A stretch of DNA of 64,000 nt from Colius striatus (taxonomy: Eukaryota; Chordata; Aves; Coliiformes; Coliidae): the NCBI RefSeq assembly GCF_028858725.1, contig NC_084768.1:1719853-1783852 (forward strand), given 5' to 3'. Positions within the stretch are counted from its first letter, which is position 1; every line of letters begins with the position of its first letter. Position numbers and translations under genes: made by a program. Below the pieces are notes generated by a model. It made no database searches. It saw only the letters and a program-made list of their open reading frames with translations, and was not told the origin of the DNA. This document shows, one piece after another, positions 31,908 to 43,439 of the stretch.

Positions 31908-34420
31908 AATTCTGGGCAGCTCCCCAAATCAACAGAGCCCTCCCATCTGCAAGTGATACTTTGATTCATGCCATGACACTTCCCATTGCCTGCCCATGAT
32001 GCACCAAACTACACAATTTCACTCTTCATAAGGTCAACATGACCTTGTCCATTGTACGTCTACCTGCTGTCTCCCAAACCAAGCTGTTCTTTTGGTGGGC
32101 TACTTCCTTTTGGGTTGCTTGGTGTGAATTATTGTTTGGAGGGAACCCCAGGATCACTGAGTTTGTTGAAAATGACACCCAAAGACAGCAAAGGAAGCCT
32201 CTGGAAATCAGCCTTCCACATCACTGGGGCCTTTGATCAAAAGCTGCCTCATTCACAAACTGGCAGACACAAATTTGATGAGCTTTTAATTTGCCTCTTT
32301 GAAAAGAATCCCCTGAAATGCATCTAAATCTGGATTTCAGGCTATTCACACATCCTAGCAGTTGAGTGCTGATGCATCCACTGATGCATTCTGGTTTAGA
32401 CACAGGGAATTTTTTCCTTTGAAAGCACAATTACCCTACTTCTGGGTTCTTCAACGGGGCCACGTTCTTCCAAATGAGGCCAGCAGAGTGCTTGGGGCAG
32501 TTCTGAATGACAGAGCTCCTCACTTAGTCTCTACTTAATGCTCACAGCACAGATCAGGGAGAAGTTCAGTTGGGAATTTCAAACTGTGTCCTTGTAACCT
32601 TAGTTCTCCCCCATCTGTTGTCATTAACACAGCCATGAGCAGAAACTCTGAAATTATCTCCTTCTTTCCACCTCCTCCAACTAGTTCTGTTCCACAGCAG
32701 CTTTTAGGAACCCACAGGCCAGTTGGGCAAGCGCAGATCAGAGTCCACATGCGGGTGGTTCAGGCAGGAGCCTGCTCTGCAGAAATGCTCAGCGAGCACA
32801 GGCAGCAGCAGCGGCTCCCAGGCTGCTGCCTTTCAGACCACCTCCATCCATCAGCATTTCCTGAGACACAGACAAAGCTGACATCTCACTGGCATCCCCT
32901 CAGCTTTGCCAAGAGACAGACACAGAGCAATGGCCAATTCCCACAGCACCTCAACACCCTTTGCTGGGTTTGGCAAAATTCAGCTTACTCCTGTGGGCCC
33001 TGAGGCTTCTCGAGCTCCCTGAGGCAGCTGCGTGCTCTTGACCTCACCAGCACTGACCCCACCAGACAAAGGCCAGCTGACAGGAGACAAAGATTTGCTG
33101 CTCTAGAGAAATCTGGATTTCTGAAGCATTTTCTCACCCACCATACCTTTCACACAGCTGCCAGCTTCAGTTTTCCCTCTGATCAGAGGGAACCCTTGGA
33201 TAAAACATTTCAGATTTCCTTCCATTCTAAAGTGGCTTCAAGGGCAAAGACTCAGATTTCTGGCTGAACACTTCAACCATTTCCTCTACATTTGAAAGCT
33301 TAGACCCTTTCTTGGGAGACTTTGCAGACTCGGGCACTGAGGCTTTCAGACACGTTTCAGATGGGGATCCCCACTTGTCTGCCTCTGATCTGCTTTCAGG
33401 ACAACAAACTTACCAGGAATGCTACAGAGCTAATTGATTGGCTTGATTCACACAGATGATTCCCTGGCCTAAAGATCAGAGAAATGAACCAAGTCAGTAC
33501 TAAAGGTTTACTCACCACTCTGCCAAAGCTCTGCTGTGCATTTGTGCAGCCTGAAGAAATCACTCCAAAAGTTCAGGACTCACCACGCTTCTCCTGCAAT
33601 CCTGCCAAATGCATGTGTTAGCTCAGGTCCTTCATGTGCCTGTTCCAATATACAAGTTACCCTGTCAACAAATTAAATCCAAGCTGTTGTTCTCCTAAGG
33701 ACCACAAAGTCTGCACCCATCTGCAGCATCAATTCCCTCTTGGCAGGATCAAATTGGCCAGTCCACACTTCTACAGAACATAGCCCATTCTTGCTTCTCT
33801 CAATTATCTCTGAGAGCAGCATTCCCAAAGGCAGTAGCAAACATTCCCTTCTGCTAAAGGCTGCAAAACCAAGGCTGCTGCTGACTTGGAGCTGCATGTC
33901 ATGAAGGTGTTGAGCTACATCTTTGCCAGGCCAGGAGTGTTTCACCACCAGGGCACTCTCAGGGGAACCACAGGTTTGTAGAGAAATGGAGAGAGAGGTA
34001 ATCACAAAAGGACACACACCAACTGTAACCCAAAAAATAGTTCAGACAGGGGCTCAGTCATGGGGTTTGGAAGGCAAATGATTTGCAGTAGTTCTCCACA
34101 TAGTGCTCTGTATTGGCACCTTCATAGTTTGGACTTGGCCCTGCAGACAAATTACCAGCCTGGCTAAGAGCTCCAGCTCTACTGTGCCTCACCACTACTA
34201 CCTTGTCAGGCCTGGATGTTGGCTCACACACACTGGAACTGGACTGACCCCAAAACCACAACCTGGGCCCTGCAGCACCGATGAGCCAAGTGAGTTCAGG
34301 TGGAAGCACATTTCTGAGCCATGCTCCTTTCTCCAAGACTACACGTCCCGGTCAGAGACAAACTCAAACAGACTGTGCAAGTCCACCCATTGAATACACC
34401 AGGCACTTTGACTTGGTAGA
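31908..34420. other. no recognised gene
   Basis: Non-coding to my reading. A 114-codon minus-strand frame at 33673-34017 has no recognisable motif or splice support. Confidence 0.4.
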
Positions 34421-34585
34421 ATCTTACCTTCTTGTTTTAATTATGGAAACTCCCCTCTCCTTTACTGAGCCATAAAAAAGAGCCGGAATGGCTGCTACAG
34501 TGAGTAGAAGCTACTGATTTGTTGTGAAGTTAAAAATATAATTATATATGATAATATATGACAGGGCAGAAGTGCACTTCATCAA
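34421..34585. repeat. Direct repeat copy 1 (pair with 37733-37900)
   Basis: GAATCTTACCTTCTTGTTTTAATT through AAGTGCACTTCATCA recurs at 37733-37900 in the same orientation with about 15% differences by eye. It includes the shared GAATGGCTGCTACAGTGAGTAG segment. It is probably part of an unclassified interspersed or duplicated element. Confidence 0.8.
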
Positions 34586-34788
34586 GCAGCTCAGCAGTGG
34601 GTTCCAGCTGCACCTCAGGGCAGCAGTCAGCACAGGTTTAACTGCAAATGTCTGCTGAAATCCCAACAGCTGCCTCTGCAAGGTCACATCAATCCCAGAG
34701 ATACAACAACAACAACCCCCAGCCAACACTACACTGTGTTTTTCACTCCTGAAGGACATCAGGTTGGCACCACAGCCAGGGTCCCTAC

Positions 34789-34931
34789 CTGGGTGTGTGA
34801 ACTTGCCCGTCTGCAGCCAGCAAGGCAGAGCTTTTGTCCCCTCCTACCCCACGGCGGCTGCCAAAGCAGCGGCACAGCCAGGACGGCGAGCTCCTGGCCG
34901 GGCTGTGCCTGCGAAACCTCTGGCCCAGCAC
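34789..34931 (-). CDS. Candidate isolated exon, unknown gene
   Basis: The minus strand shows a textbook acceptor (TTCTCCCCACAG|GTGCTGG) and donor (CACCCAG|GTAGGG) around 143 bp with an open frame. It encodes RFRRHSPARSS, then SWLCRCFGSRRGVGG, so it is basic with a CxC pair that could be lipid-modified. I do not recognise the family. The surrounding sequence (34785-35500) is GC-rich with overlapping frames on both strands, so this may be chance. Confidence 0.3.
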
Positions 34932-35848
34932 CTGTGGGGAGAAGGGAGATGGAGTGAAAGCCCTGCCAGAGTGAGCAGCACCACACACTGCTGCTGTCAG
35001 ACTGAGATGCTGGGGCGGCTGCGGGGGCTCTGGCAGCTGGGGCACCCGGGGCCTGTGCCCGGGGCCTTGTCTCCATCTCCTGCCCCTCCCCAGCTCTCGG
35101 GTCACCAAGGGGCTGCCCCAGCCAGGCCCAGCTCCAGCCTGGAGCTCCCATCACCAGCCCCGGGTGGGCAGCAGGCAGGAGACACCCCCAGAGCTGCCCA
35201 AGGGCCTGGCTGGCCCCAGCCCTCACCTCAGCCAGGCCACAGCTGCAGCACAGCCTGTGCCTCACAGCACCAACACGGCTGTGGGCAGCTGAGGGGGCAG
35301 CGACAGCTCCCAGAGCGCCCAGCAATGAACAGGGACGGCTGGCAGCCCCTGCCCAGGGCTACAGCTCCCACATGGCCCAGGAGCCAACATGGCTGGCCGG
35401 TAGCCAGTGCCCCAGGCCTACAGCTCCCACGTGCCCCGGGGCCTCCTTCCTGCTGCCTGACCCTGCAGGGACACCAGCCCCTGGCCAGGCCCCCCTGACC
35501 CTGCAGCCCCATGGCCGCCTCCCCGGGGCTGCACAGGCCCAGCCCCAGGAGGAGCCAAAGGAGGAGGAGGAGGAAAATACGGGGCAGGAGCAGGGCAGAG
35601 GGACAGAGCAGGAAAGGGAGGGAGCTTAAGGAGACAGCGAGTGCAGGAGGAAAAAGAGCCACAAGCAGCAGCAGAGAGGGACAGAGAGAGGATTGGAAGG
35701 GCAGAAAGGAGGATGGGGGGATACACAGACACAGGCAGGGAGAGGGACAGGGGGACAGAGAGACAGAAAAGGCACCAGGAGAGTGGAGTGACAGAGAAAT
35801 GGGACAGGGATTAGGACAGAAGGGAAAAAAGAAAGGAGAGAGAAAGGC

Positions 35849-35892
35849 AGGGGAGGGGAGGGGAGGGGAGGGGAGGGGAGGGGAGGGGAGGG
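35849..35892 (+). repeat. (GGGGA)n array, G-quadruplex potential
   Basis: Eight or so consecutive AGGGG units on the plus strand, giving at least four G4 runs with single-A loops. It lies in a longer purine-rich block (35560-36310). Confidence 0.9.
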
Positions 35893-35983
35893 AAAGCATC
35901 CAGAGAGAGCGAGGAACAGAGGGCTGTGGATCAGCAGAAGGAGGCGCGGGAGGGCAGAACATCGATGGGCTGAGAGAGTCAGA

Positions 35984-36657
35984 GGAAGAGCTAAAAGGGA
36001 GTGAGGAGCAGGATGGAGGCCTGGAGAGAAGAGAGAAGTTCCAGCCAGCTGAGCAAGAGAGACGGGCAGGAAAGTGGGGACAGGCTGTGGGGGAGAGAGG
36101 GAAAATAAGGCCAGGAAACACAACATGGTGATAGAAAAAGGCAAAGGGCAGGGAGCAGGAGAGGAGAAAGGAAAAATAGCAACAGGGTGTGGGACAGACA
36201 GGGAGGGGTTAGAAAATACAGACAAGGAGTCCTACAGAGGAAGAGAAAGAAAAAACAGTGGTGGGCTGAAGACAGAGAGGGAGGAGGTGAAAGATGAGGG
36301 CAGGGAGCCAGACCGAGTGATGGGGAGGGACCAAAGCTAGCAATTATGGACAAGTGCCCTCATTCCCTGAGCACTGCCCAGGAACTGCATTAGCAGGAGC
36401 CTCCAGAAGTGTGGTGCCTGCAAAAGGCCTGTCCTGGGCCCAGCCCTGCACCCTGAGAGTGCTGCCAACCAGCACCTTGTCCAGTGGCCAGCCCTGGGGA
36501 AGGGAAATCACCCAGCTGTTCCTTTGGGGTTTTTTGTGATGGTTTTGCTTTCAAAAAGCAACTGTTTCAGCTCTAAATAGCACCTGCAAGGAAAAGGGAA
36601 GCAGGCTTCCCACGTGGGACACCTTTAATGCCTGAACCAGGTACCAGAGTTCAGAGA
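35984..36657. repeat. Direct duplication, copy 2 (pair with 795-1470)
   Basis: Same block as 795-1470. Here the right edge meets a minus-strand CR1 almost exactly (CATAGAATCATAGAAT begins at about 36661), so the CR1 may mark the right breakpoint. The left edge is in AGAGTCAGAGGAAGAG. Confidence 0.9.
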
Positions 36658-36660
36658 TTT

Positions 36661-37375
36661 CATAGAATCATAGAATAAAATCACAGAATGGTGGGGTTGA
36701 AAGGGGCCTTTAGAGATCATCCAGTCCAACCCCCTGCAGAAGCAGCTCCCACCTAGATCAGGTCACACAGGAACGTGTCCAGGGGGGTCTTGAAGCCCTC
36801 CAAGGACGGAGCCTCCACACCCTTCCTGGGCAGCCTGGGCCAGGGCTCCCTCACCTCTCAGTAAGAGTTTTTTCTTTTGTTTCAATGGAACTGTTTGTGT
36901 TGTAGCTTCATCCCATCACCCCTTGTCCTGTTGCTAGCTACAACAGAGAAAAGGGATGTCCCAACCCCCTGACACCCATCCTTTAGATAATTGTAAATGT
37001 TAATAAGGTCTCCCCTCAGTCTCTTCTCCAGACTGAACAGCCCCAGGTCCTGCAGCCTTTCCTCGTGAGGAAGATGCTCCAGTTCCCTGATCATCTTGGT
37101 GTCCCTGTACTGGCCTCCCTACAGAAGTTCCCTGGAGCTGAGGAGCCTGGAACTGGACACAGGACTCCAGATGAGGCCTCAGCAGGGCAGAGCAGAGGGG
37201 GAGCAGAATCTCCCTTGACCTGCTGCCCACACTCTGTTTGATGCACCCAGGATGCCATTGGCTTCTTGCCCACGAGGGGACGTTGCTGACTCATGTTCAG
37301 TTTACTACCAGCCAGCACTCCCAGGTCTCTCTGCAGAGTATTTAGCTGAAGCAGTGGGAGGCATTTAGGTGCCAC
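36661..37375 (-). mobile_element. CR1 LINE, 5'-truncated, minus strand
   Basis: Begins (element 3' end) with CATAGAATCATAGAAT, then GGTTGAAAGGGGCCTTTAGAGATCATCCAGTCCAACCCCCTGC. It continues through the typical CR1 3' region (CCAGGTCCTGCAGCC, GACACAGGACTCCAGATGAGG, CCAGCACTCCCAGGTCTCTCTGCAG) to about 37375. About 715 bp remain and the coding capacity is broken. Confidence 0.9.
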
Positions 37376-37732
37376 TTGAGACTCCTGCTGAGCTCAATTA
37401 AGTTCTAAGGCACCGTGTCTCCCTGCTTTGCCTTTGGAGAACCAATGTACACCAGAGGAAAGTGCTGCTGAAGCTCTGCACTTTTACCTAAAAAAGACGA
37501 TTATTTTGAGATTTCCCAAGAAAGTAGAGAGGGATTTTCCATTCTTCACCTTTTGGTGAAGAATGCAGCAACCTTGTTCCACTGTGAAGAGGAAGATTGA
37601 GACCTTGTGAATTTCAGAAGGGGAGAGATTTGCTTGAATGAGGCCTGTACCAAGAGCAAGCTGGTGGGAGAGGACAGGAGTGAGGAAAGAGCCGAGTTAG
37701 AAAGCGCTCTAAGAGAGAATTCTGACTTGACA
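37376..37732. other. short unannotated spacer
   Basis: Between the CR1 and the repeat copy at 37733; nothing recognised. Confidence 0.4.
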
Positions 37733-37900
37733 GAATCTTACTTCCTTGTTTTAATTGTGGTAACTCACCTCTACTTTACTGAGGCATAAACAAGAGCCAG
37801 AATGGCTGCTACAGTGAGTAGAAGCTACTAATTTGTTGTAGAAGTTGGAAATGTTATAATAGATGATAATACATGATTTGGCAGAAGTACACTTCATCAG
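37733..37900. repeat. Direct repeat copy 2 (pair with 34421-34585)
   Basis: GAATCTTACTTCCTTGTTTTAATTG through AAGTACACTTCATCAG; see the first copy. Beyond the shared 165 bp the flanks differ. Confidence 0.8.
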
Positions 37901-38998
37901 ACTGGGAGAATCTGATTGGGAAATGATCTCTTGATGTTCCCTTCTTGAATTGATGTTCCTTTCTAGTCCATCTTCCTCCTCCCTGTAACTCCTCTCTTCC
38001 TGGATGGTGGCTGCTGAGCTGCCTGTGTGATGTACCATCTGCTCTTGAGCAGTTGTCCCTCAGCAACAATTCCTGTTGCATCCCACTCTTCTCTGAGCTG
38101 ACTCCTGGCTTTCGGTCTTGGCTTGGTATCAGGGATCTCCATCCAATCCTTATCTCTCTTTCTTCAGCCCCACAACTCCAGCTGTTTCTTCTCAGATGCC
38201 TTTGAGATGTCCACTCCCCAGGTCAAGTTGAGCCTCCCTCTTGCAGAGGTTTTGGGCCCTGGGATTTCTCCCAGTTGTTTTGAATGGAGGTGAGCTGGCT
38301 GCTGGAACACAAGGGGTACCTCTCCCACTTTATGTTGTCCTTCCTGCTCTGCAAGGACCCTGATGTCCCTTCACAAGGGCATTCTTTCACGCTACTGTAA
38401 AGCACAGTGGTTGCCAAAACTGCTGCCTTTCCCCCCCCTTTTCCTGCAGGCTGTATTGTTCTCAGCTGTGGTACACAGAGCTCCGGGCTGGCTCCTTGTC
38501 TGAGCCTTCTGAGCAGTCATCCAGGTTTTAACTGGCTTGGGCACAGATACAGTGCCTTCAGCAGAAGTGGCAGTCATTTCCCCATGGGCCTGGCGAGGCT
38601 CGTCCTTTCCCAGGGTGGTCTCCAGTCGTGGCTGGTTTGGAGGGAGTTTCCCATGGTCTCCTGGCAAGTGCTGTGCCGGAAAGCATGTCTGCTCCCTTTG
38701 CTCCCTCCCGAGGAAGCTGTTAGGGCTTGGCAGTTGAAGCCTGGAAAGTTGAAGTCTTAGGAGTTGGTTTTTGGAGAGGGAACTTCAGCAGCAGTAGGGA
38801 TTTGCTGCCTGACATTCTTGGGAACAAATTCAGCTCCAAGGATGAAAACTCAGCATTGAATGGAAACTCCTGAAGGCTGGTGCTTTTTAACTGGGCAGTC
38901 GCAGATGCCCAAACCACAGGTGACGATTCTTTCTTTGCTTGGAAACCAACCTTAGCAAGTCCTGGGTGCTTATTTCTTTGATGTTTTCTTTGGTGTTC
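37901..38998 (-). other. Decayed open stretch on minus strand, origin unknown
   Basis: Long minus-strand frames follow one another with frame changes and stops (for example one with PVKTWMTAQKAQTR near 38500 and one with QHRKHQ-like basic sequence near 38980). The pattern looks like an eroded intronless copy of a low-complexity protein, but I recognise no family. It ends against a solo LTR. Confidence 0.3.
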
Positions 38999-39279
38999 TG
39001 TAGGCACAAATGTAGCTTGGACCAGGCAGCTTAAATAAAGATGGTACGGACAAGTTAATGCAGCTGGCAAGCTACTTCAGAAACAGGTACTGCAAGTTAA
39101 TCAGTTGGGCCCTGGGTGATCACATGGGCAGAAGCAGCATATAAGGAGGTAGCTAGCAAAGGAAGAGTGGTTTTGAGTCACCTCTAGTGGTTGTACTATG
39201 TTGCCTGTATATGTCTCTGCATGTGCCTTACCTAGCCTCTCTACGTCTTTGAGTGAATATTGCTTGCACCACTACAACA
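38999..39279 (+). mobile_element. Solo LTR of the same family as the ERVK provirus
   Basis: TGTAGGCACAAATGTAGC...GCTTGCACCACTACAACA is 281 bp, exactly the length of the provirus LTRs, and aligns to them along its length with scattered substitutions (for example GTACGGACAAGTTAATG versus GTAGGGATAAGTTAATG). The same GCATATAAGGAGG TATA region is present. Flanks GTGTTC (38993-38998) and ATGTTC (39280-39285) form a target duplication with one mismatch. It is in the opposite orientation to the provirus and clearly older. Confidence 0.9.
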
Positions 39280-39285
39280 ATGTTC

Positions 39286-40851
39286 TTTGGTCAGGAAATG
39301 GGACAGCAGATGAACACAGGTCTGCTGCAGGATGCTGGGGTCTGCTCATGGGCTGAACTCTTTGCGATACCTCTTCTGTCTTTTTCCCCATAGGGGCCGT
39401 GTCATCAGACCCACGTTTCATTTCAATGTACCTTCCCTCCCCTTGACGTCCCCATGACATCTCCTTTGGTGAGTGTGCCCTGGGCTTGGCCCCACAGCTT
39501 GAGGGCTCTGTGTGTTCCCAAAATGGAGCCCTCGACTGTAAGCTCCTGTGTCACTTGTGTGTTCCTCCAGAGCAGCCTCAGACTGTTCAACCCAGGGCTG
39601 GTGGCTGCTTCAGCAGAGCTTTGCCATCACGAGATCAAACAGGACCCAAGGAACAGAAAGTCAGTGAGTTTGGGTGTCCCTCACAGCCTGTGCATCCCTA
39701 CCCTGCCAGTCCTTGGCAGCAGAATGACTGGGAAAGTCATTCTGGGCCTGGGAAAGATTTGTCCCAGAAGGGCTCAGGACTGCAGGAGAAGGGAGTTGAA
39801 GCCACCCGCCAGCCTGTAGAGCTGTGGGCAGATGTTCCTGCTGAAAGGCAACCACAGCATTTCCCTCCCTGACCTTTGGTGTGAGATATTAATTAGTGCT
39901 GTGAGGCCTCCTCGTTGTCACTGGCCAGGTAACGTGCCCAAGGCACAGCTCTGCACCAGGCACTGATGTTCTTAAGAGACGTGGGCTCCTTCCTCCCCAG
40001 AAGCTCTGCTGGCAGAGCCAGTGACTGAGCACCCCGAGCATCTCCATTGAGCTGCAGGCCCTGGGTCTCCATCTCAGTCTCCCAAAAGGCTTTGTACTGA
40101 GATGATCTGCAGTTTAAAAGTGAAATCATTTTCATACTGCTGGTGGGCAGAAAACTCATGGTCTCTCCTGAGCCACTTCCTCCCCTCCCCACATCACCCC
40201 TCTGCCACTGCTGCAGTTCCTTTTGAAGAAATCTGCCCCCACACAACGCTGAGTGAGCAGCCCATGGGAGATGGCTCCTGGCAGAGCTGGCCAGCCCAGC
40301 CAGATGTCCACTCCAGCGCAGGCTGTGGGCTGATGTCCTCTCTCTGCAGAACATCCCCACCTGGTGTAGTTGTCTCCTTGCTTTCCCATTCTGAAGAGCA
40401 AGTGTCAAAGCTCTAGTGATGTGAAGCTTTGTGGGCAGTGAGCAGAGCCAGTGTGCAGCGTGGCTGTGGTGTCCCTGTGTGTCAGGTGATGTGAGACACG
40501 GTGCCTGCTGATTTTGTGGATTACACTTTCAGAGTGAATGCTCTGTCTGGGTGCATACTTCTAAGTGAGAAATAATTGGTGTTGCTTTAGGGACAGGTGA
40601 GAGAGCTCTTCACAATTGGAGAGAAACTTGTGGTGCTCAGCACTGTTGAGAGTGGGGCATTTCCAAAGCAGCTATGTCTGTGGTCAGTGTGAAAGGGAAC
40701 TTTGACCACGAGATCCTTGCTCAGCTTCTCAATGAGCTGTAATTCAGAGGCTGTAGTTAAACTCCAAGCCCAGTTTTGTCGTGTCAGGGTGTTCACAGCA
40801 GGAGTCACAGCATAAGTGGTGCACAAATCAATGCTGGTGTCCTTTCCTCAG
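39286..40851. other. putative HYDIN-like intron / upstream sequence
   Basis: No recognised exon between the solo LTR and the HYDIN-like exon starting at 40852. Confidence 0.4.
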
Positions 40852-41915
40852 GCTGCCCTCGCACCTTGGTGTGTTGCCTCACCAACAGCTCCTCGGTGCC
40901 CGTGACCTTCAGCCTCTGCATTCCCAGGGATGGCTCAGGAGAGCCCAGCACTTCCAGTCTTGTTCAGATCTCAGACAACACTCACCCATCCTGTAGAAAA
41001 GGAGCCCAAGGCCGTGTCAAGCCAACCGAGTTCTCCATCCGGCCTCGTAGAGGGACCATCTTCCCCCAGGGATCCCTGGCTCTCCAGGTATGGGGAGAGC
41101 CAGACGTGCTTGGGCAGGTGGAGCTGAAACTTCACTGATGCATGAGAGGGCTTTAGGGCTGGCAGCTCTGAGCAGAATGCGGTGAGAGATCTGCCCTAGT
41201 GTTAGGCTTTTGTTAGCTGGGTTATCCTGGGACTTTTGTGAAGGAGCACTGCTTTGTTTCCAAGATCAATGATGATCACGAACCATATGGTGAAGCACAG
41301 AAGCCATTTGGGAGCTGCTTAGAGCAATGTCTTTGGTTGAAAGTAGGCAGAGGAAGAGTGAGGAAAGAGCTGTTAAAAAGAGACATGTCATTGCCTAAAG
41401 CTGTTTGCTCTTCCTCCCTGTCCTATTCTTCCTCTCCTGTGGAGCAGAAGGAGTTGTACTCCATGTGGTGATCTCCAGTGGGGACTGGAAAAGCTCTGGC
41501 ACAGCATCTGCTGGGCCATGTTTTGCCCTCAGCTTTCCCCTGGTAAAGCTGAACACCTTCTGTTGAAGTCAGCAGGTTCCCTCTGTTGTAGTCGGGACTT
41601 AGAAATTAATTCTAAGGCTGTGCTGAGTAGAGCATGAGTCTAAAGGTGCTTGGATTTAGCTTACAGGTGCCCTGATCCCTGCAAGGTGTATCTAACAGAC
41701 CAGATCTTGTCAAAAGACTCTCATTGCTCCCAGAGGCTGTGCTCTGTGCACAGACCAACAGAGGAGAATGGCTTCTAGGAGTGATGAAGCTTTTAATGCT
41801 CTTCTCTCCTCTCCCTCCAGGTCTCCCTGTGTTCCACCACAGTAAGGACGTACGAGCTGGCGCTGGACGTGGATGGTGTTGGTGAGGAGGTGTGTGAGCT
41901 GCCCATCACTGCCAG
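40852..41915 (+). CDS. HYDIN: HYDIN-like fragment, two intact exons
   Basis: HYDIN is a giant axonemal protein of the ciliary central pair, built from repeated Ig-like (ASH/MSP) domains. Exon 40852-41087 (acceptor TTTCCTCAG, donor CTCCAG|GTATGG) encodes CPRTLVCCLTNSSSVPVTFS and later PTEFSIRPRRGTIFPQGSLA. Exon 41821-41915 (acceptor CCCTCCAG, donor GCCAG|GTACC) encodes VSLCSTTVRTYELALDVDG, then GEEVCELPITAR. Both keep phase (phase 2 in, phase 0 between, phase 2 out) with no stop. They correspond to neighbouring segments of HYDIN. The rest of the gene is not visible on this strand, so it is a partial copy or the edge of one. Confidence 0.8.
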
Positions 41916-43439
41916 GTACCAGCACTTTCCTCACAGCTGAGCCCCTCTCCTCATGCCCCCAGCCCCGAGCTGCCTGTGCAGGGTTCTGCCTGCAGCTCCA
42001 AACCAGAGCCAGTTGTGGCCAGCCAGCCAGGAGAGCAGCAGGGCTGGGAGAGCAGCCCATGTTGTGCTCAACACTCAGGCACGGCCCTGAGCCTTTTGCT
42101 AAAGGGAACATCATGATATTTGTTATTGGCCTGGGTTTTGGTGCTTGAGCTGTAGCCAGTTTCCAAAGGGCCACCTCTCCTCCTTCCTGCCAGTGGTGGG
42201 CTTGGGCTGGGCTGTGACCAAAGTGCAGCACTGGACACAGCGAGGAGCCTGCTGAGAGCTGGTGTGTGCTTCAGCTGACAAAAGCTTGTGCCACATGAGA
42301 AAAGGGCTGATGGCAGGACTGGTAAGGGAAAAATAAAGGCAAGGCCTTAGGAAGGGGAAATAGTCCTTGCTGTGGAAGGTGGACTCAGGTTTCTCTGCTT
42401 CCTTCTGGTTCTCTTGAGCAATCTCAGCCTTGTGCCAGAAGTCGCTCGTGCTGCAGGCAGGTTGGATCCTGTTGTGCTGCAGTGGGTGTCAGCTTGATGA
42501 CAAGAGGGATGCAGAGAGGAAGGAGCCAGCTTTTGTGAGACACTGGAGTCTTGTGTTCCTTGAGCCCAGGTGAGCACTGGTTGATGGTGGGAAAGCTCCC
42601 CCAGAGCTCACACCTTGCTGGGGCTGTTGGGAGGACCGTCTTTGCAAGCCCCCTGGGGCAAAAGTGCCCATCAGAGAGCTCTGGGACAGGGCCCCGTGGT
42701 CTGCCGGGGCACTTGGCAGCCTCGGTGGTGCTGAGCCTCAGGGTTTGCCCATCCTTTACAGGTGATTTCACACAAAGTGAAAGGTGATTCATAGCTGTAT
42801 TAACCGTGTTTGACAGCGACAAACATGCTCCATTTCATGCTCTTTGGGGAGCAAACACATTCTGCATTGTCTCAGCATCCCCCATTGCAAGTGATTTGGA
42901 TAAGACCTTGTGCTGGGAACAGGAACCTACCTGAAGGGAAACCTTGGGAAGCAGTATATCTTCTCTAGCCTTTGAGGTACAGGAGAACTTAGAGGACAGT
43001 GAAGAGCTGCTGCAAGGAAGCTGCCAGCAACAGGAGTGGAGGCAGCAGATTTTAGACCCCCCGAGGATGCCGAGTCTTGTGTCTGGGTTATTTGCTGCCT
43101 TTCTGCTTTCTCCTGAGGGTTTGCTGTGTGGTTCTCCAGCCCCAAGCCATGTGAGATTGGTCCTGCTCATAGCTGAGTGCAGGTGCCGGTTGCTCTGGAA
43201 GCCCAAGCGGTGGGAGAGCAGGACACTGTTGTTTCTGTCACTGTGTTTGAAAGGGAAAGATCCCCTCTGGTGAGTACTAGGGAAAACTGGGCCTTTGTGC
43301 CGCTGCTCTTGGTGGGGGTAAAGGGTACAGGCAGAGTTGCTGATTGCAGGGATCCTTCCTGGCAAAGCAAGATCTTGTGATCCATGGCTGGTGTGGGCAA
43401 GGAAAGAAGGGATTCAAGGTATAAGCAAAATATGATGCC
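41916..43439. other. no recognised gene
   Basis: Presumed HYDIN-like intron or flank; I could not find further HYDIN exons on the plus strand. Confidence 0.4.

Noticed and set aside
35228-36225. Long minus- and plus-strand frames in the purine-rich block
   Set aside because: Low-complexity Leu/Ser/Pro or Arg/Glu/Gly sequence, repeated at 795-1470, without motifs or splice sites.
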